From Sipunculus nudus (taxonomy: Eukaryota; Annelida; Sipuncula; Golfingiida; Sipunculidae), in assembly GCA_026874595.1 (NCBI GenBank), contig CM049322.1, positions 25,393,400 through 25,457,399 on the forward strand: DNA of 64,000 bases, read 5' to 3'. Shown here one piece after another: positions 34,590 to 45,700 of this stretch. Position 1 is the first letter of the stretch; every line of letters begins with the position of its first letter. A program made the position numbers and the translations under genes. Below the pieces are notes generated by a model, which was not told where the DNA came from, did no database searches, and saw only the letters and a program-made list of their open reading frames with translations.

Positions 34590-35845
34590 TGTATCCGCCA
34601 AAACGAGTTTTGTGGATACTATGAATTTGACCGGGTTCCGCCGCCGCCGTCGCCGTATTCGTTTCCGGAGAACTCCTAGACTACTTGACGGATTTTTCCG
34701 AAACTTACACCAATTATCGGGTCACATGTGAACTGGTGCCTAACCAATTGGGATTGACATCTGACCTTTCTTCTCTGCCCATTGTCCATTTGTGCGTCTG
34801 TTTCCACACATAAAACTACATATCTCGGAAAGCCGTTTGACCGATCAGGACAAAAAATTTGTACAAATGTAGCCCTTGGATAGCTTTATAACATACACAA
34901 AAATGGTGGCGCCACCTGCATCCATGTTTGCACATTGTCCATCTGTTCGTCTGCCTTGGGTTAAAATCACTCCTATCTGTGCAGTGGTTTGACTAATTCA
35001 CCTGAAATTTGGCATGCGTATATATCCCGGATAGCTTTCTTGATTTTATGACAGATGGCGCCACCTACATTCACGTTCACGCTGCAGACATCCATACTTA
35101 ATTATATCTCCGGACTGGTTTGACGTATCTTCCTGAAAATTAGCATGTGTTTAGATCTCACATAGCTCTTTATCATATCTTGGGTAACGTTTGACCGATT
35201 TGGCCAAAATTTTGCATGTATATAGCTCTCCCATAGCTCTTTATTAAACGCAAAACTGGAGGGACCACCTGCAACCATTTTGCACAGCGTCCATCTGTTG
35301 GTCTGCCGTGGGATAAAATCACTCATATCTCAGTAGTTGTTTGACTTATCTGCCCAAAATTCTGCGTGTTTATACATCTTGGATAGGTTTCTCGATTTTT
35401 TTGGCAGGTTGCACCACCTACATTTATGTTAACGCTGCAGACATTCAGGCTTATATGTCAGGACTGGTTGGACATATCCCCCTGAAATTTTGCATGTGTA
35501 TAGATCACACATAGCTCTTAATCATACACAACAGTGGTTGCGCCACCTGCCACCATTTTTGCCAAGTCCTTCTGTTTGTCTGCTGTGGGATAAAATCACT
35601 CATAAACATGAAGTGGTTTGACTAATCTGCCTAAAATTTTGCATATGTATACAACTTGGACAGCTATCTGTATTTTTTGGTAGGTTGCGCAACCTACATA
35701 CACATTTCTGCTGCAGACATCCATGCTAATATGCAACACACCTCACTCTATTTTCCCCTTGCTACTCAATCCATGCCTCACTTCACCCATTCCACTCTGA
35801 TTTTGGCGGATACACGTAGTCGCTTGTCGACTACCCGTATTCTAG
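34590..35845 (+). mobile_element. X1: complete X-family Helentron-like element inserted in a LINE
   Basis: The 5' end is TGTATCCGCCAAAACGAG (34590-34607). Its inverted copy CTGATTTTGGCGGATACA ends at 35814, followed by the hairpin GTAGTCG-CTTGT-CGACTAC, CCGTATT and the 3' terminus CTAG (35842-35845). The terminal repeats are thus asymmetric, as described for Helentrons. The interior has a CCGCCGCCGCCGTCGCCG tract, the GTCACATGTGAAC block and 277-bp-type units with cores GGTGGCGCCACC (34910), GGCGCCACC (35056) and variants. There is no Rep/helicase gene, so it is non-autonomous. The flanks AAT|..|TTAAT rejoin in the LINE reading frame without removing any base. Confidence 0.8.
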
Positions 35846-36604
35846 TTAATATTTGTTTTTGTTTGTTTCGAGAGAAATCAGATTGACCACTTTCAGGAGC
35901 TGATCATAGTCGATAAAAGTATTGTTGTAGACAAGTTTAAGGGCTCATTTTTTAATGCCCTCCAACTTGTTTATATTGCCTCTGCCACAAAAATACCAAA
36001 TAATAGGGCAATACCTAAAGTGAGATGATATAAAAGTTTAAACCACAGGACGTTAAGGCTTCTCGTCTAAAAATCTTTTCATACTGGTGCACTAGGTTGA
36101 GCTCCCGCCTTTGCTGAGAGTTCACTAATATGCTTGTAAAAATTTAGCTTGAAATCTAGGGTCACTCCAAGCAGTTTGGAGTATCGTACGCATGGGATAC
36201 TGGCATCTGGAGAAATATCTTTTCCCATAAGCATGAAACTAAACTTGTAAGGGTTAACCTCCATGAGTTTATTTTGGAACCAGGTTATTGCTCTACACGA
36301 GTCCTGTGTCAAAAGACTTTTTACTGAGGCTACTGCTAACAAAGTATTATCGTCAGCATATTATCGTCAGATCATTTAAAAAGATATTAAAGAACATGGG
36401 CCCTAGGGTAGACCCCTGGGGAACGCCCTTTGTAATTTAAACCCAGTCACTTGTAAGAGCACGCAATATGACCCTTTGCTTTCTATGGGTCAGATAACTG
36501 AATAGCAAAGTTAAAGAAGATATAGGCATGCCATATGCACGCATCCAATTTACAAATCAAAAGATGATGTGGTATACAATCAAAGGCCAAATCCTCATGA
36601 TTCT

Positions 36605-37266
36605 TTGCCTGGATATTGATCATGGAGTGTTTCATCAGTTTCTGCAGATTGTTGGCGCCACCTGCATTTTTTCATTTTTTTTTCTTCATTTTTGAGACCT
36701 TAAAAGATGTCCTTTGGTAACAGGGCACAAATCCTAACGACTGGACCTAGAATCTTCTTTCTTAACATGCAGGGAGGCACATGAAATGCCTTCTTGGAAA
36801 CCTAATATCAGGTCTCTGCAACCCATTTCCTCCGAGCTATAGGGCTCAGGAGTCCCCCCCCCCCCGAATAACTAAAAATTTGATACACAAGCTCCAGAAT
36901 CTGAATAACTAATGCATTGATCACCATGATTATTTGCATAGATATTGATTATGGAATGTTTCATCATTTGGTGCCACCTGCATTTTTTTTTCAAATTTTA
37001 CGCATTTTTACTCAATAATTTTTATACCTTCAAAGATGTGGTTGTCTGTTAACAGGGCACAAAGCGTAACCATTGGACCTAGAATCTTCTATCTTGACAT
37101 CCATGAGGTAAATGAATATCCTTGGAATCCTGAAATTTGGTATCTGTTACCCATATCCTCAGAGCTAAGCTTCAGTTGAATGGGGATACCATCTACAAAA
37201 TTTGGCATTCACATGATAAAATTCCTTTTGTGAATATTTAATTAGTCAGCTGAGCGTCATAACCAT
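36605..37266 (-). mobile_element. Z-family element inserted in the LINE
   Basis: The right edge is GTCAGCTGAGCGTCATAACC, then ATTGGTCACTTGT, the Z hairpin end. The interior has the modules TTGGCGCCACCTGCAT (36653), GGTGCCACCTGCAT (36970), a C tract (36856), and TGATCACCATGATTATTTGC. The opposite end is not defined, and the LINE resumes at about 36605 with a deletion. Confidence 0.6.
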
Positions 37267-37469
37267 TGGTCACTTGTAACAGTAGAGGGTCAGCCTTTTT
37301 AAAAATAGGTCTGATGTCTGCCATTTTACACTGATCAGGAAAAATACAGGTAGATACAATTTTATTAAAGATATTTGTTAGGTAAAGTGAGATCACAGGT
37401 CGTGCAATAGTAAATATTTTAGCCAAAATTCCATCGCAGCCAGAAGCCTTACTTGTGTCAAGGTTTTTT

Positions 37470-39606
37470 AGCGAACCTTTGACCTTATGGAATGGAGCGG
37501 CGTCGTCCGTCGTGCGTCGTGTGTCATCTGTACGTTAACCCATACTATCTCGAAAACGGCAGGAGCTAGCATCACCAAATTTTTTTGCAAAAAATCAGTC
37601 GTTAAAAAACTGTATCAGATTTTGTTTATTTTTTGGCTATCTGCATTTACTTAGATTTTATAAGGAAAAAGCTTAAAACCTATAAAAAATCTTCTTCTCC
37701 AAAACCGTCATGCCAAATTGTCCAGTATTTCACAGAAATAATCCCAGAAACAATCTCAAGTTTGTTCAATGATTTTTGGTCGAGTTACAGGAAGTTGCAC
37801 TTGGTCATCTGTCCAAAAAAGCATACTAAAATTTTAATCTCAGAAATGGCTGGACCTATCATCACCAAATTTTATGCCAATGTTGGTCACATGAGTCATA
37901 TCTGAAATTGAGGAATTGGTGGCGCCACCTGCATCGGCCTTTTTTTGAACGGTGGTCATCAGTGCCTGTATCATACTGAGAGACTTCTTCTCTGAAACTA
38001 TATGGCCAAATTGTTTAATATCGCACTAAAATTATCCGAGGGTAGCGCTTTTCGAAGTTTGTTCAAATGGTCTCTGTTCAGTGACTTTTGGCTGAGTTAT
38101 AGGGAGCTGAATTTAGTCATATGCCATGACAGCCGATTAGCTCAGTGGCTACAAAGATCTTCTTCTCAAAAACCACTTGGCCAAATTCTTAAATCTCACA
38201 CATTAATTATCCTCAGATGTTGATTATTCAAGTTTGTTCAAATGGTGTTAGTTCAGTGCTTTTTAGCTAAGTTACGGGAAGCTGAACAGCCTGAATTAGC
38301 CAGTTTGCTGTATCTTCCTATATGAGTTTTAAACCTGCAAAACGTTTTTGACTGACGCCACTGAAGCCAATTTGTTTAATATTTTACAAGAATAATACCC
38401 ACAATAATTCTTAAAATAATTGTCTTTAATGGTTCCACATGAATGATTTTTTGCTGAATTATGAAGATTGAATTGAGTCATTTTACCATATATGTTAGCT
38501 GTGTGAGAAGTTACATCTAGCCTGGCATCAGTTTATCAGCATCTATTACATCATGTCACTAAACATTTAGATTTCAGGTTATCTGTGGTTAATATTGACT
38601 AGATAGTTTTTGAAAATATTTAACAAAATTAGATTTATGATTTTGATTATTCATCTTATATCAGGCAATGTTACAGTCATAGACATACAGCTCTCTAGGG
38701 CTAAATAAAGACGGCTGTACATGGATTATAAATAATTGGTATCCATACTCAAGTTAATTCAAGAATTTGCCATCAGTGAGATGTATCTGTATTATAATTT
38801 TGCATTCAATTTGCATCTGTAATAACTTCATATATTCCTGATTTCTTTTTTATTAAAAGTCAGCTGAATAGCATTTTGTATTGGGAAAATTTATTTCAAA
38901 GTTATTTCAAGTAGGAACCACTTCGTGTACAGATGGCAGCGCTTGGTTTACCATGGCAGATTGCAGAGATGTTGTCAGCTCCATTAATAGCTTTAGCACA
39001 GTGCCAGGATTGAAAGAAGTGCAGCCAGTGATAGGTCAAGAATTGACTCAATGCAGTAGCATCCTTTCTACCCAAAGCCTGGTCAGCCCAGTGCATCAAA
39101 TGCAAGGAATATTTGATGTATTGGCCTGATATTTTGACCTGTCTATGCATGTTTGATGGCTTTCTCATTCACAAGACAGGTGTTCCCACCTACAATGACT
39201 ATTGCACAGTGTATGCGCCTGCTTATTTCTACGGAGGAATTTGATATATCAGCCTGAAATTGGGCATATTTATACATATCGGATAGCTTTATCGTGTACA
39301 AGACTGGTGGCGCCACCTACAATAATTTTTGCACAGTGTATGTCCCTGCTTAATTTGCAGGAGGGGTTTCACATATCAGTCTGGTATTGGGCATATGAAT
39401 ATATATCTTCGTTGTATACAAGACTTGTGGTGCCAGCTACAATCATTTTTGTGTTGTGTGCACCCATGCCAGAATTTCAGCAGTGATGTTTGTGCAATTT
39501 ATTCTTGTTCAAAATGTTTAGTACTTGCACTGGTCATACATATGTTACGCATGTACTTGACAGTTATGGTCCAGCATTAAAGCATTATACCTGGTGTATC
39601 AATGTG
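37470..39606 (+). mobile_element. W4: W-family element
   Basis: It begins AGCGAACCTTTGACCTTATG, the W 5' terminus, directly after LINE coding remains at 37461. It runs through the W modules in the opposite order to W1. It reaches GGTGGCGCCACC at 37920 and 39307 and ends near GCATTATACCTGGTGTATC, about 50 bp short of the usual hairpin end. Frames at 37633-39580 are repeat products; several translate the same W phrases found at 2762 and 5308. Confidence 0.65.
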
Positions 39607-40955
39607 TTCAAAGCTAAAGTCAGATTTAGATATTTTGTTTACTATAGTTATTATACTAAGATAGCTTTTTGCATTATAATGTTCAAGAGAATTATTTACA
39701 AAATAAAAAGTATCCAATTGGGTAAATCAGGCGGGTTTTGGTCTTTACCAATACTATTGGTAATATATATGATGTTTTGTGCTGAATGCGGTTTGTAAAA
39801 AGACCGAGCTCGGTAGCCCCACGCGAGTCAGAGCACTGCCTGGTGTGAATCCAGGGTAGCGCTCGTTAAAAATTCCTACCGAGCGCTAGCGCTCGGTAAC
39901 GCTCGGTAGCGCTCAGTAAAAAGACCGATCGAACAAAGGCGATGTTTCAACTGACCGTGTTATGTCTTATGACAATAAATCATACCAAACTTCCACAAAA
40001 GATTGGTATCTATCTTAAATATTATCATTTTGTACTAAGAATGTGAATAATTCTCATTCCTCGAGACATTTTCTAAGTTTATGTTGCTTGCTATAGAGGA
40101 AAGCGACGTCATCAATTGATTACAATCCAGAACTCTGGACGTCATGATGGACGGCACTCTGAATGAAAGACAACATAACGTAATACATAATTAGGAGTAA
40201 AAATGGGTGTAATTGATTCAGTGATACATAACCCTAACCAAATCCTTACCCTAAATACAGTAGTAATCCCTCAATTACCCCTACTTAAAGTTAAACTCTT
40301 TATTACGTATTGTCGTCCATTCGGAATTTCGTCCATCCCGAAGTTGTCCAGCTAGAATTATATATATATATAATTCGGGAGAACAATGGCCCTTCGGCTG
40401 ATGTTATATATTTCGCCCCCCCCCCCCCCCCCCCCCGAAACTACAAAGATGTTCCCACACCTATGTATGCTCACAGAAGGCGTGGACCGAATAATGAGGG
40501 GATCACGCCGCATAAGGTATAAAAAGAAACTTCTTCCCAATTTGCATGTCAATTTAAAATGTATCCTTTGTATTTATGTGACAGCAGACATAAACCTGTT
40601 GAAGCGCTGTTCCATGAAAAGCTAGCCACGACATGTGAAGCGAATAACACAGAAACACGGTTTGGCTTATAAGGAAGTGAGAGCCTCAGATGTATTCTTT
40701 GTTTACATCCGGTTGGCGAGTAAACAATAGCACGTTGTTACCAGCTGGTTACGACCTTACAGACGTCTCTTATTTCTCAGGCATACTTTCATCTGTTAAA
40801 GGCGTACAGGAAACCGCATTATCTGTCACACAAGTTGGCAATATACCAAATTACCACAATTTGATATAATATACTAGTTTAATACATACTGAATATAGCT
40901 TTACAAATACATGATTATACAATGACTTACATGCAATGAAAAAAACAAAAGAACT
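39607..40955. other. Unassigned sequence with short repeats
   Basis: 39805-39925 is the GAGCGCTACC repeat in the opposite orientation to 32579. 40417-40436 is a C tract. At about 40709 the minus strand reads ACCGGATGTAA, an ETS-like motif, in a CpG-containing low-copy stretch, but nothing else supports a promoter. Frames at 40310-40625 span the C tract and are not credible. Confidence 0.4.
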
Positions 40956-41775
40956 GACCTGGGAATAATGTCCATAACACCAGTTATTCCGAATTGCATA
41001 ATTAAATAATCACTGAGTCCAACAACAACAAAAAAGTCACTGAAAGCATTATCTTCTCACGAGGTTCTTTGTCTTCTTTGATCACTTCACTTTAGCGTAT
41101 AAAAAATCGCGATATCTATATATAATTCACTTCTTTATATTTCTTCTCTTCTTTCAATGTTCTTTCACAAATTTCTTCAATTTTAATCAGTCTTATATCA
41201 ATATGTTAGCGCTAACATAACAGTTCATTTCTGTTCACTTACTTTATCTTCTTCTGACTGTCGTGGCTCCGGAGCTTAGATGTTAAATGCCCATTTGCCC
41301 ATTGTTTGAGCTCATCTTATATAGACTTGTCGCTCATGATTGTCTTTGTTTCAGTATTTAAAATCATGTGTGTTCACTTGTGATTTTACTTCTTGTATAA
41401 CAGAATTTCCTTTGTTTGAATCTATGAGCATGAGGGTTCACTCATGATCCCTTGCATAATTAAAGTCTTAGTCGGTCATTGACACAACTTTTGGGTGCCT
41501 GGAACCTTTGTTTCAGCACAGATCAGCTGTATGGTCAGCCCTCCAGTACATACAAGGCACGTGTACAGCCTTGTGCAGTAATACTTCAGTACAATGTCAT
41601 TACTCTTGTCTTCAAGTGGCCCCTGGACCGACACGAAGTGTAGCTTCTTCAGCTGTCCCCTGACGGTAGCAGCTTGTTTTATGTGATTCCCAGTCAGTCA
41701 GTTATAATATTACAATAATTAATATTCAACACAATCTTGTTCAAACATTAAAATGAAACTTAATATATTGTAACA
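40956..41775 (-). mobile_element. Probable LTR of a Ty3/gypsy-like element (3' copy)
   Basis: On the minus strand a polypurine tract GAAGGGAGGA is followed at about 41775 by TGTTACAATATATTAAG, a typical LTR start. A TATA box (CTATATAAG) lies about 450 bp further in, near 41318-41330. The other LTR boundary could not be fixed; the coordinate given is a guess. Confidence 0.5.
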
Positions 41776-42095
41776 CATCCTCCCTTCAAGAAAACAAAAA
41801 TCTGACTTAAGACAGATTTTTGTTTGTATTCATATATTTATCTATATCATACAGTACACTAGCTACCATAACATCAGGAGGTGTAATATCTATACTTCCT
41901 AATACTGAAACTCTGTCATTTCATGCACAGACTAGTATTTCATTAAACTTATCCTGCATCTCTCAGTTCTTCAGTTATTTCCATCATCCATTTGTTTACA
42001 CATATATATATATATATATACACGCAATCAATACTAATAGTTTATCTTACACATGGTTTTCAGTCTGTTTTGCATGCCATGCTATATTTTACAGT
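41776..42095 (-). other. Untranslated region between RNase H and polypurine tract of the same element
   Basis: About 320 bp without coding features separates the RNase H stop from the polypurine tract. It includes a (TA)n run (about 42001-42020) and an inverted pair AAAATCTG..CTTAAGACAGATTTT. There is no integrase here. Confidence 0.5.
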
Positions 42096-42357
42096 TCATG
42101 CTCTCGATAGTGTATCTGCTATAATATTCTCCTTCCCCTTAATGTGCTTATATATTATAATGATCATTTGTACTCTTGCAAAAACAAACTCCACCTGAGA
42201 ATTCTTTGATTCTTGCTCTTCATTTTATGAATAAAAGTAAGTGGATTGTGGTCTGTATACACCTCAATACAACTTTGACCTGAAACATAAACTTCAAAAT
42301 GTTGCAAAGCTAGCAATAAGGCCAAAGCTTCCTTTTCAATTGTAGAATACTTTCTCT
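42096..42357 (-). pseudogene. Ty3/gypsy-like RNase H fragment
   Basis: Minus-strand translation gives KYSTIEKEALALLLALQHFE, then a VYTDHNPLTFIHKMKSKNQR block, a one-base frameshift near the WSLFLQEYK segment, and HIKGKENIIADTLSRA before TGA (42096-42098). The catalytic Glu (IEKE), the Asp of YTDHNP and the final Asp of ADTLSR are present. Upstream reverse transcriptase is missing; similarity stops at 42357. RNase H is the last pol domain here, since only non-coding sequence and a polypurine tract follow. That implies integrase was encoded upstream, as in the element at 58131. Confidence 0.75.
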
Positions 42358-44452
42358 GGCCCTATGCTCAGAACACAGCGCGTGACCTCCTGGTGACCTT
42401 CCACTCACACGCTGTGAGAAATAGGATTCTTCAGGTTTGGCAACACCCAGTCAGTTTGCGCTGGATAAATTAATATCTGATATAGTAAAATTTGCGCCCG
42501 TGGCATATTCGTGTAGCACTGCAAGAAAGGAAATATGCAGACAGTTGGAGATAACTGACCTCAGGCCACACCAGCAGGTCTAGAGACTGTGTTGAAAGTT
42601 GACGATTGCATCGTGTGTATTCCAACGGGGGAGTCTGTGCTACCAAGCGCTTTCCACCGCAGTGCAAAGTAACCGGTACCTCGAAGAACATCCGATTGTG
42701 CTTGTGATATCTGCAATGTGATCGGTTAAATATTACGCAGGGGGAATTCCACAGAGACAGCACCGCCTGGTGGCCAAACCTGACCGGCAACCGCGGTTTA
42801 TTGTACCGGGTAGTGTAGCGAATAGTTGAGCATAGCGTAACCGCTGGTTATTGAGCGTAATTAAGCCCGTGATGCTGTGACCAAATTTAGCTTTAATGGG
42901 AAGATATCCATCATCTGTCAGACAGTGGCTTTGTCAGTATGGCTTATCTCTCCTGCATGGTCTGGTATGCATGTCGTCACATCTTCTTAACGTTGACAAG
43001 ATGTCAAGGTTCTGTGATATGTTTACACTCCATCTGAGGTTTAACAGCAGAATTCACACTATGATTCCACATGCCGGTCTTTCAGAATATTCCCGACACC
43101 GACATCCTATCGGATCATGTAGCTCATTAATAACAACTGCTGATGATCATGCATCTGGGGACATTGGGGTCCGGCAGCACAGAAAATGGGCCGGACCTTC
43201 AAAGATTTTGCCGGACCCCACTTTTTTATTGAACAAAAAATTCTTATTTTTGGCTCTTCCTTTTAATTTTTATTATATGTGTTGGTACGTGTTGTATTGT
43301 TTTATATTATTCGTTAAGAAAATATAATCACGGCATCTGATTTTAGCCCCATCGGGTCCCTTCTTTTCTATTAGAACCGCTTTTTAGTGCGCCCCGAACG
43401 CAACCCTTATTATTCTTGAGTAGCCAGAGAATAAAGAGCCACCACATGTCGTGGAAGGTTATCCCTAACGAATGTGACAAGCCATTAAAAGCCAGGTCGG
43501 TCACGCTGGAAGATTTCCGTGTTGTATCAACTCAAGTCGAATCAGTTTTAAGCAAAGAGAAAAGTTTTACCAAATTATCAAGCAGGGCCGGTGAAGGGTA
43601 TTCAGCGTTGGTTTGCTTAATGCCTCACCTCCCCCCCCCCCCCCCCCCCCAAATAATTCAACCATTTTAGTACACGCTGAATGGTTAACGGAACAGTTAA
43701 ATGGCGTCGCCTGTCTGCAGTTGTCTCGAATGCCTAACGGACAGATTCTTGTTGACATTTGCAGCATTCCTCACTGTTACCTCCCTCGAAATCTTTTTTT
43801 ATGACGCAGATGGAATAATAGCGTATTTGTGCGCGTATCTATATATTACGCTTGAATATTTTTTTTATCACAATCAATTTACCGGCGATGTTTCAACTGC
43901 GCGCCAGACTGCATGATAGCAGACAGTGTTTCAGTGGACTTCGGTCTCAATAATTACCTGCACTTCGCACAGAATCGTACTCAAAATCTCTTTTGAATAG
44001 AAGTGACCTCTAGGGAGAGGTGACAGAGAGGATCCGCTCCGAGAACCCTGACACTTATCTGACGTGAGGTCATGTAATTCTTATATAGTATCGGACATTG
44101 AACGTTATGATCATGATCATGTCATGTCATTTTGTCAGTACCAGGATCAGTATTAGATTATACTTCATTTGCTAAATTTCACTCAGGGTCATATGGTCTT
44201 AGCTGAAAAATTAGTTTCATTGGGCACATGAGCGATTCCCGAACACCGTGAGCGATATCCGCGAATTCATTCCCGCCAAAAGTTTTATCAATGAAGTCAC
44301 GTGCGCTACTTCTTACTACGAATATCTGGTTGGCTCTCTGTCTACGGTGAGTCGTCACTTAGCCAATAACAGAAAACGTATGCGTGGCAAATCACAAGTC
44401 AGTCGATCACTGTGGTCTCTAAAATAGAAACTTACATTGCTGGTTGACACAT
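42358..44452. other. Low-copy sequence without a confirmed gene
   Basis: I recognise no repeat module except a C tract (43631-43650). The 143-codon plus frame at 42896-43327 lacks homology or splice signals that I can support. A frame at about 43436-43588 has a protein-like composition. GCCGGACC-type phrases recur at 43190-43220 and 44770-44840. A CCAAT box (about 44356) and CACGTG (about 44300) precede a possible short first exon at 44453. Confidence 0.35.
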
Positions 44453-44854
44453 ATGGATAGCGAAAAGAACTCCGTTTATGCCGAAAAAACGATGATCATT
44501 CATATTATATATGAGCAAATGGAAAGGTACATGATTTCGACTTGTTGATGTTTTACGCGCTACTTGCCTAATTTAAGTGGAATGTGCGCGTATTGGTATG
44601 TCCAATACCATTAAACCAGCGGGAAAACTCCTCTTGTTTTGTAGTGTTTGGCCCGCGTTATAGGTCCGGCTGAATTAGAGATCCTATATCGGACTCTCAT
44701 ATAACTAGCTAGCATGACCGACGGATGTTTTTATTACGTTTGGAACTTAAAGCTGCTTTTGACATGCAGGATAGGGGCCGGCAGTACTCAAATTTTACCG
44801 GACCTCCCTCAAAACTGCCGGAAAATTCCGGTAGGCCGGCACCCAATTCAAGCC

Positions 44855-44925
<71 letters not shown>

Positions 44926-45700
44926 CACAAACATATACACATAGTCTGTTACAATTCTTTACAAACATTTTTTGTACCAGAAGACAAAATAATATTAATG
45001 ATAGAAAGACATGATAACATTAAAGCTGAAATTATTTCACAGTGATGGGAATCACGCAAGGGCCGAGTGGTCCGGTGACTACACGGTATTTCACTAAAGC
45101 TACGATTCCTTTCACGCGGTTGCAGTTGCAGCCGCTGTATGCTGTAGCGGTATGCAGTTGCGGCAAGGCGGTTGCGGATAAAAACGACGTTTGTATATGT
45201 GTTATAATATTTATGTATGATATATGTATATATATGCATCGTGAAAGTGGTAGTAAAAGATAGGGAACCAGCCGCTTGAATCGAAACAGATACATGTATT
45301 GGACAGACCACTCACAAGTGAAAGACAGACAAATGTTTCCCATATTCACAATTATTTAAAACGATGCTTTCAGGTGGGAAAACGTTTTTCCTCGTGGCAT
45401 TTACTGGGAAAAAAACGTTATAATCCTGGAGAAACTCTTATGTGACGTAAACAATTCAGTGGGATTCCTCGTCCGACCCCATCCGTTTAAAATTTTTTGT
45501 CGGATCGGTCGCCACCTATTACCCTTTTCCTGTTTTCGTGCCGTTTAATACCCCAATCATTGCCACTTGACAGTACCGTGAGCATTATAAGTCAAAAGCT
45601 AATGGACAGGTTTCATATTATGTATATACATAGACATTGGCTAGGGGATGATGTATATTTTAATTGGGGCCATGACCTTTCCAATGAGTGGCCTTGACCT
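44453..45700. other. Unassigned sequence with (TA)n at 44859-44924
   Basis: Apart from a long TA microsatellite and a GCGGTTGC-rich patch at 45115-45180, no repeat family or gene is supported. Tyr-Ile repeat frames on both strands come from the microsatellite. Confidence 0.45.

Larger units (their letters stand above)
34385..37461 (-). pseudogene. LINE reverse transcriptase relic (jockey/CR1-like), interrupted by X1 and Z elements
   Basis: Read on the minus strand from 37461 down, RT landmarks appear in order. KASGCDGILAKIFT and FPDQCKMADIRPIFKKAD (37238-37455) are the fingers. Then comes a Z insertion (37266-36605). DLAFDCIPHHLLICKLD (about 36600-36550) is motif A. SYLTHRKQRVI follows, and GVPQGSTLGPMFFNIFLND (about 36425-36370) is motif B. 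The catalytic YADDN is at 36346-36360, and LLGVTLDFKLNFYKHI at about 36150. A C-terminal block at about 36065-35846 contains REALTSCGLNFYIISL. After X1, IKVFKVIHNLSPGYLKQYF continues (34589 down). About 90 residues between fingers and motif A are missing. Stops and frameshifts make it dead. Confidence 0.85.

Noticed and set aside
38138-38148. TAGCTCAGTGG, a perfect tRNA A-box, considered as a tRNA or SINE head.
   Set aside because: It lies inside a W element whose other copy (about 54995, inverted) has the same bases, and no B-box, acceptor stem or cloverleaf follows.
42896-43327. 143-codon plus-strand frame, the second longest in the window.
   Set aside because: No domain, repeat or splice signal is recognised; length alone is not enough in AT-moderate DNA.
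42896-43670. Pro-rich or Gly-rich stretches here and at 40310-40552.
   Set aside because: They are translations of C/G homopolymer tracts.
45041-45080. GGGCCGAGTGGTCCGGTGAC, resembling the D-arm of a tRNA-Ser or tRNA-Leu.
   Set aside because: No T-arm consensus appears at the right distance and no acceptor stem forms.
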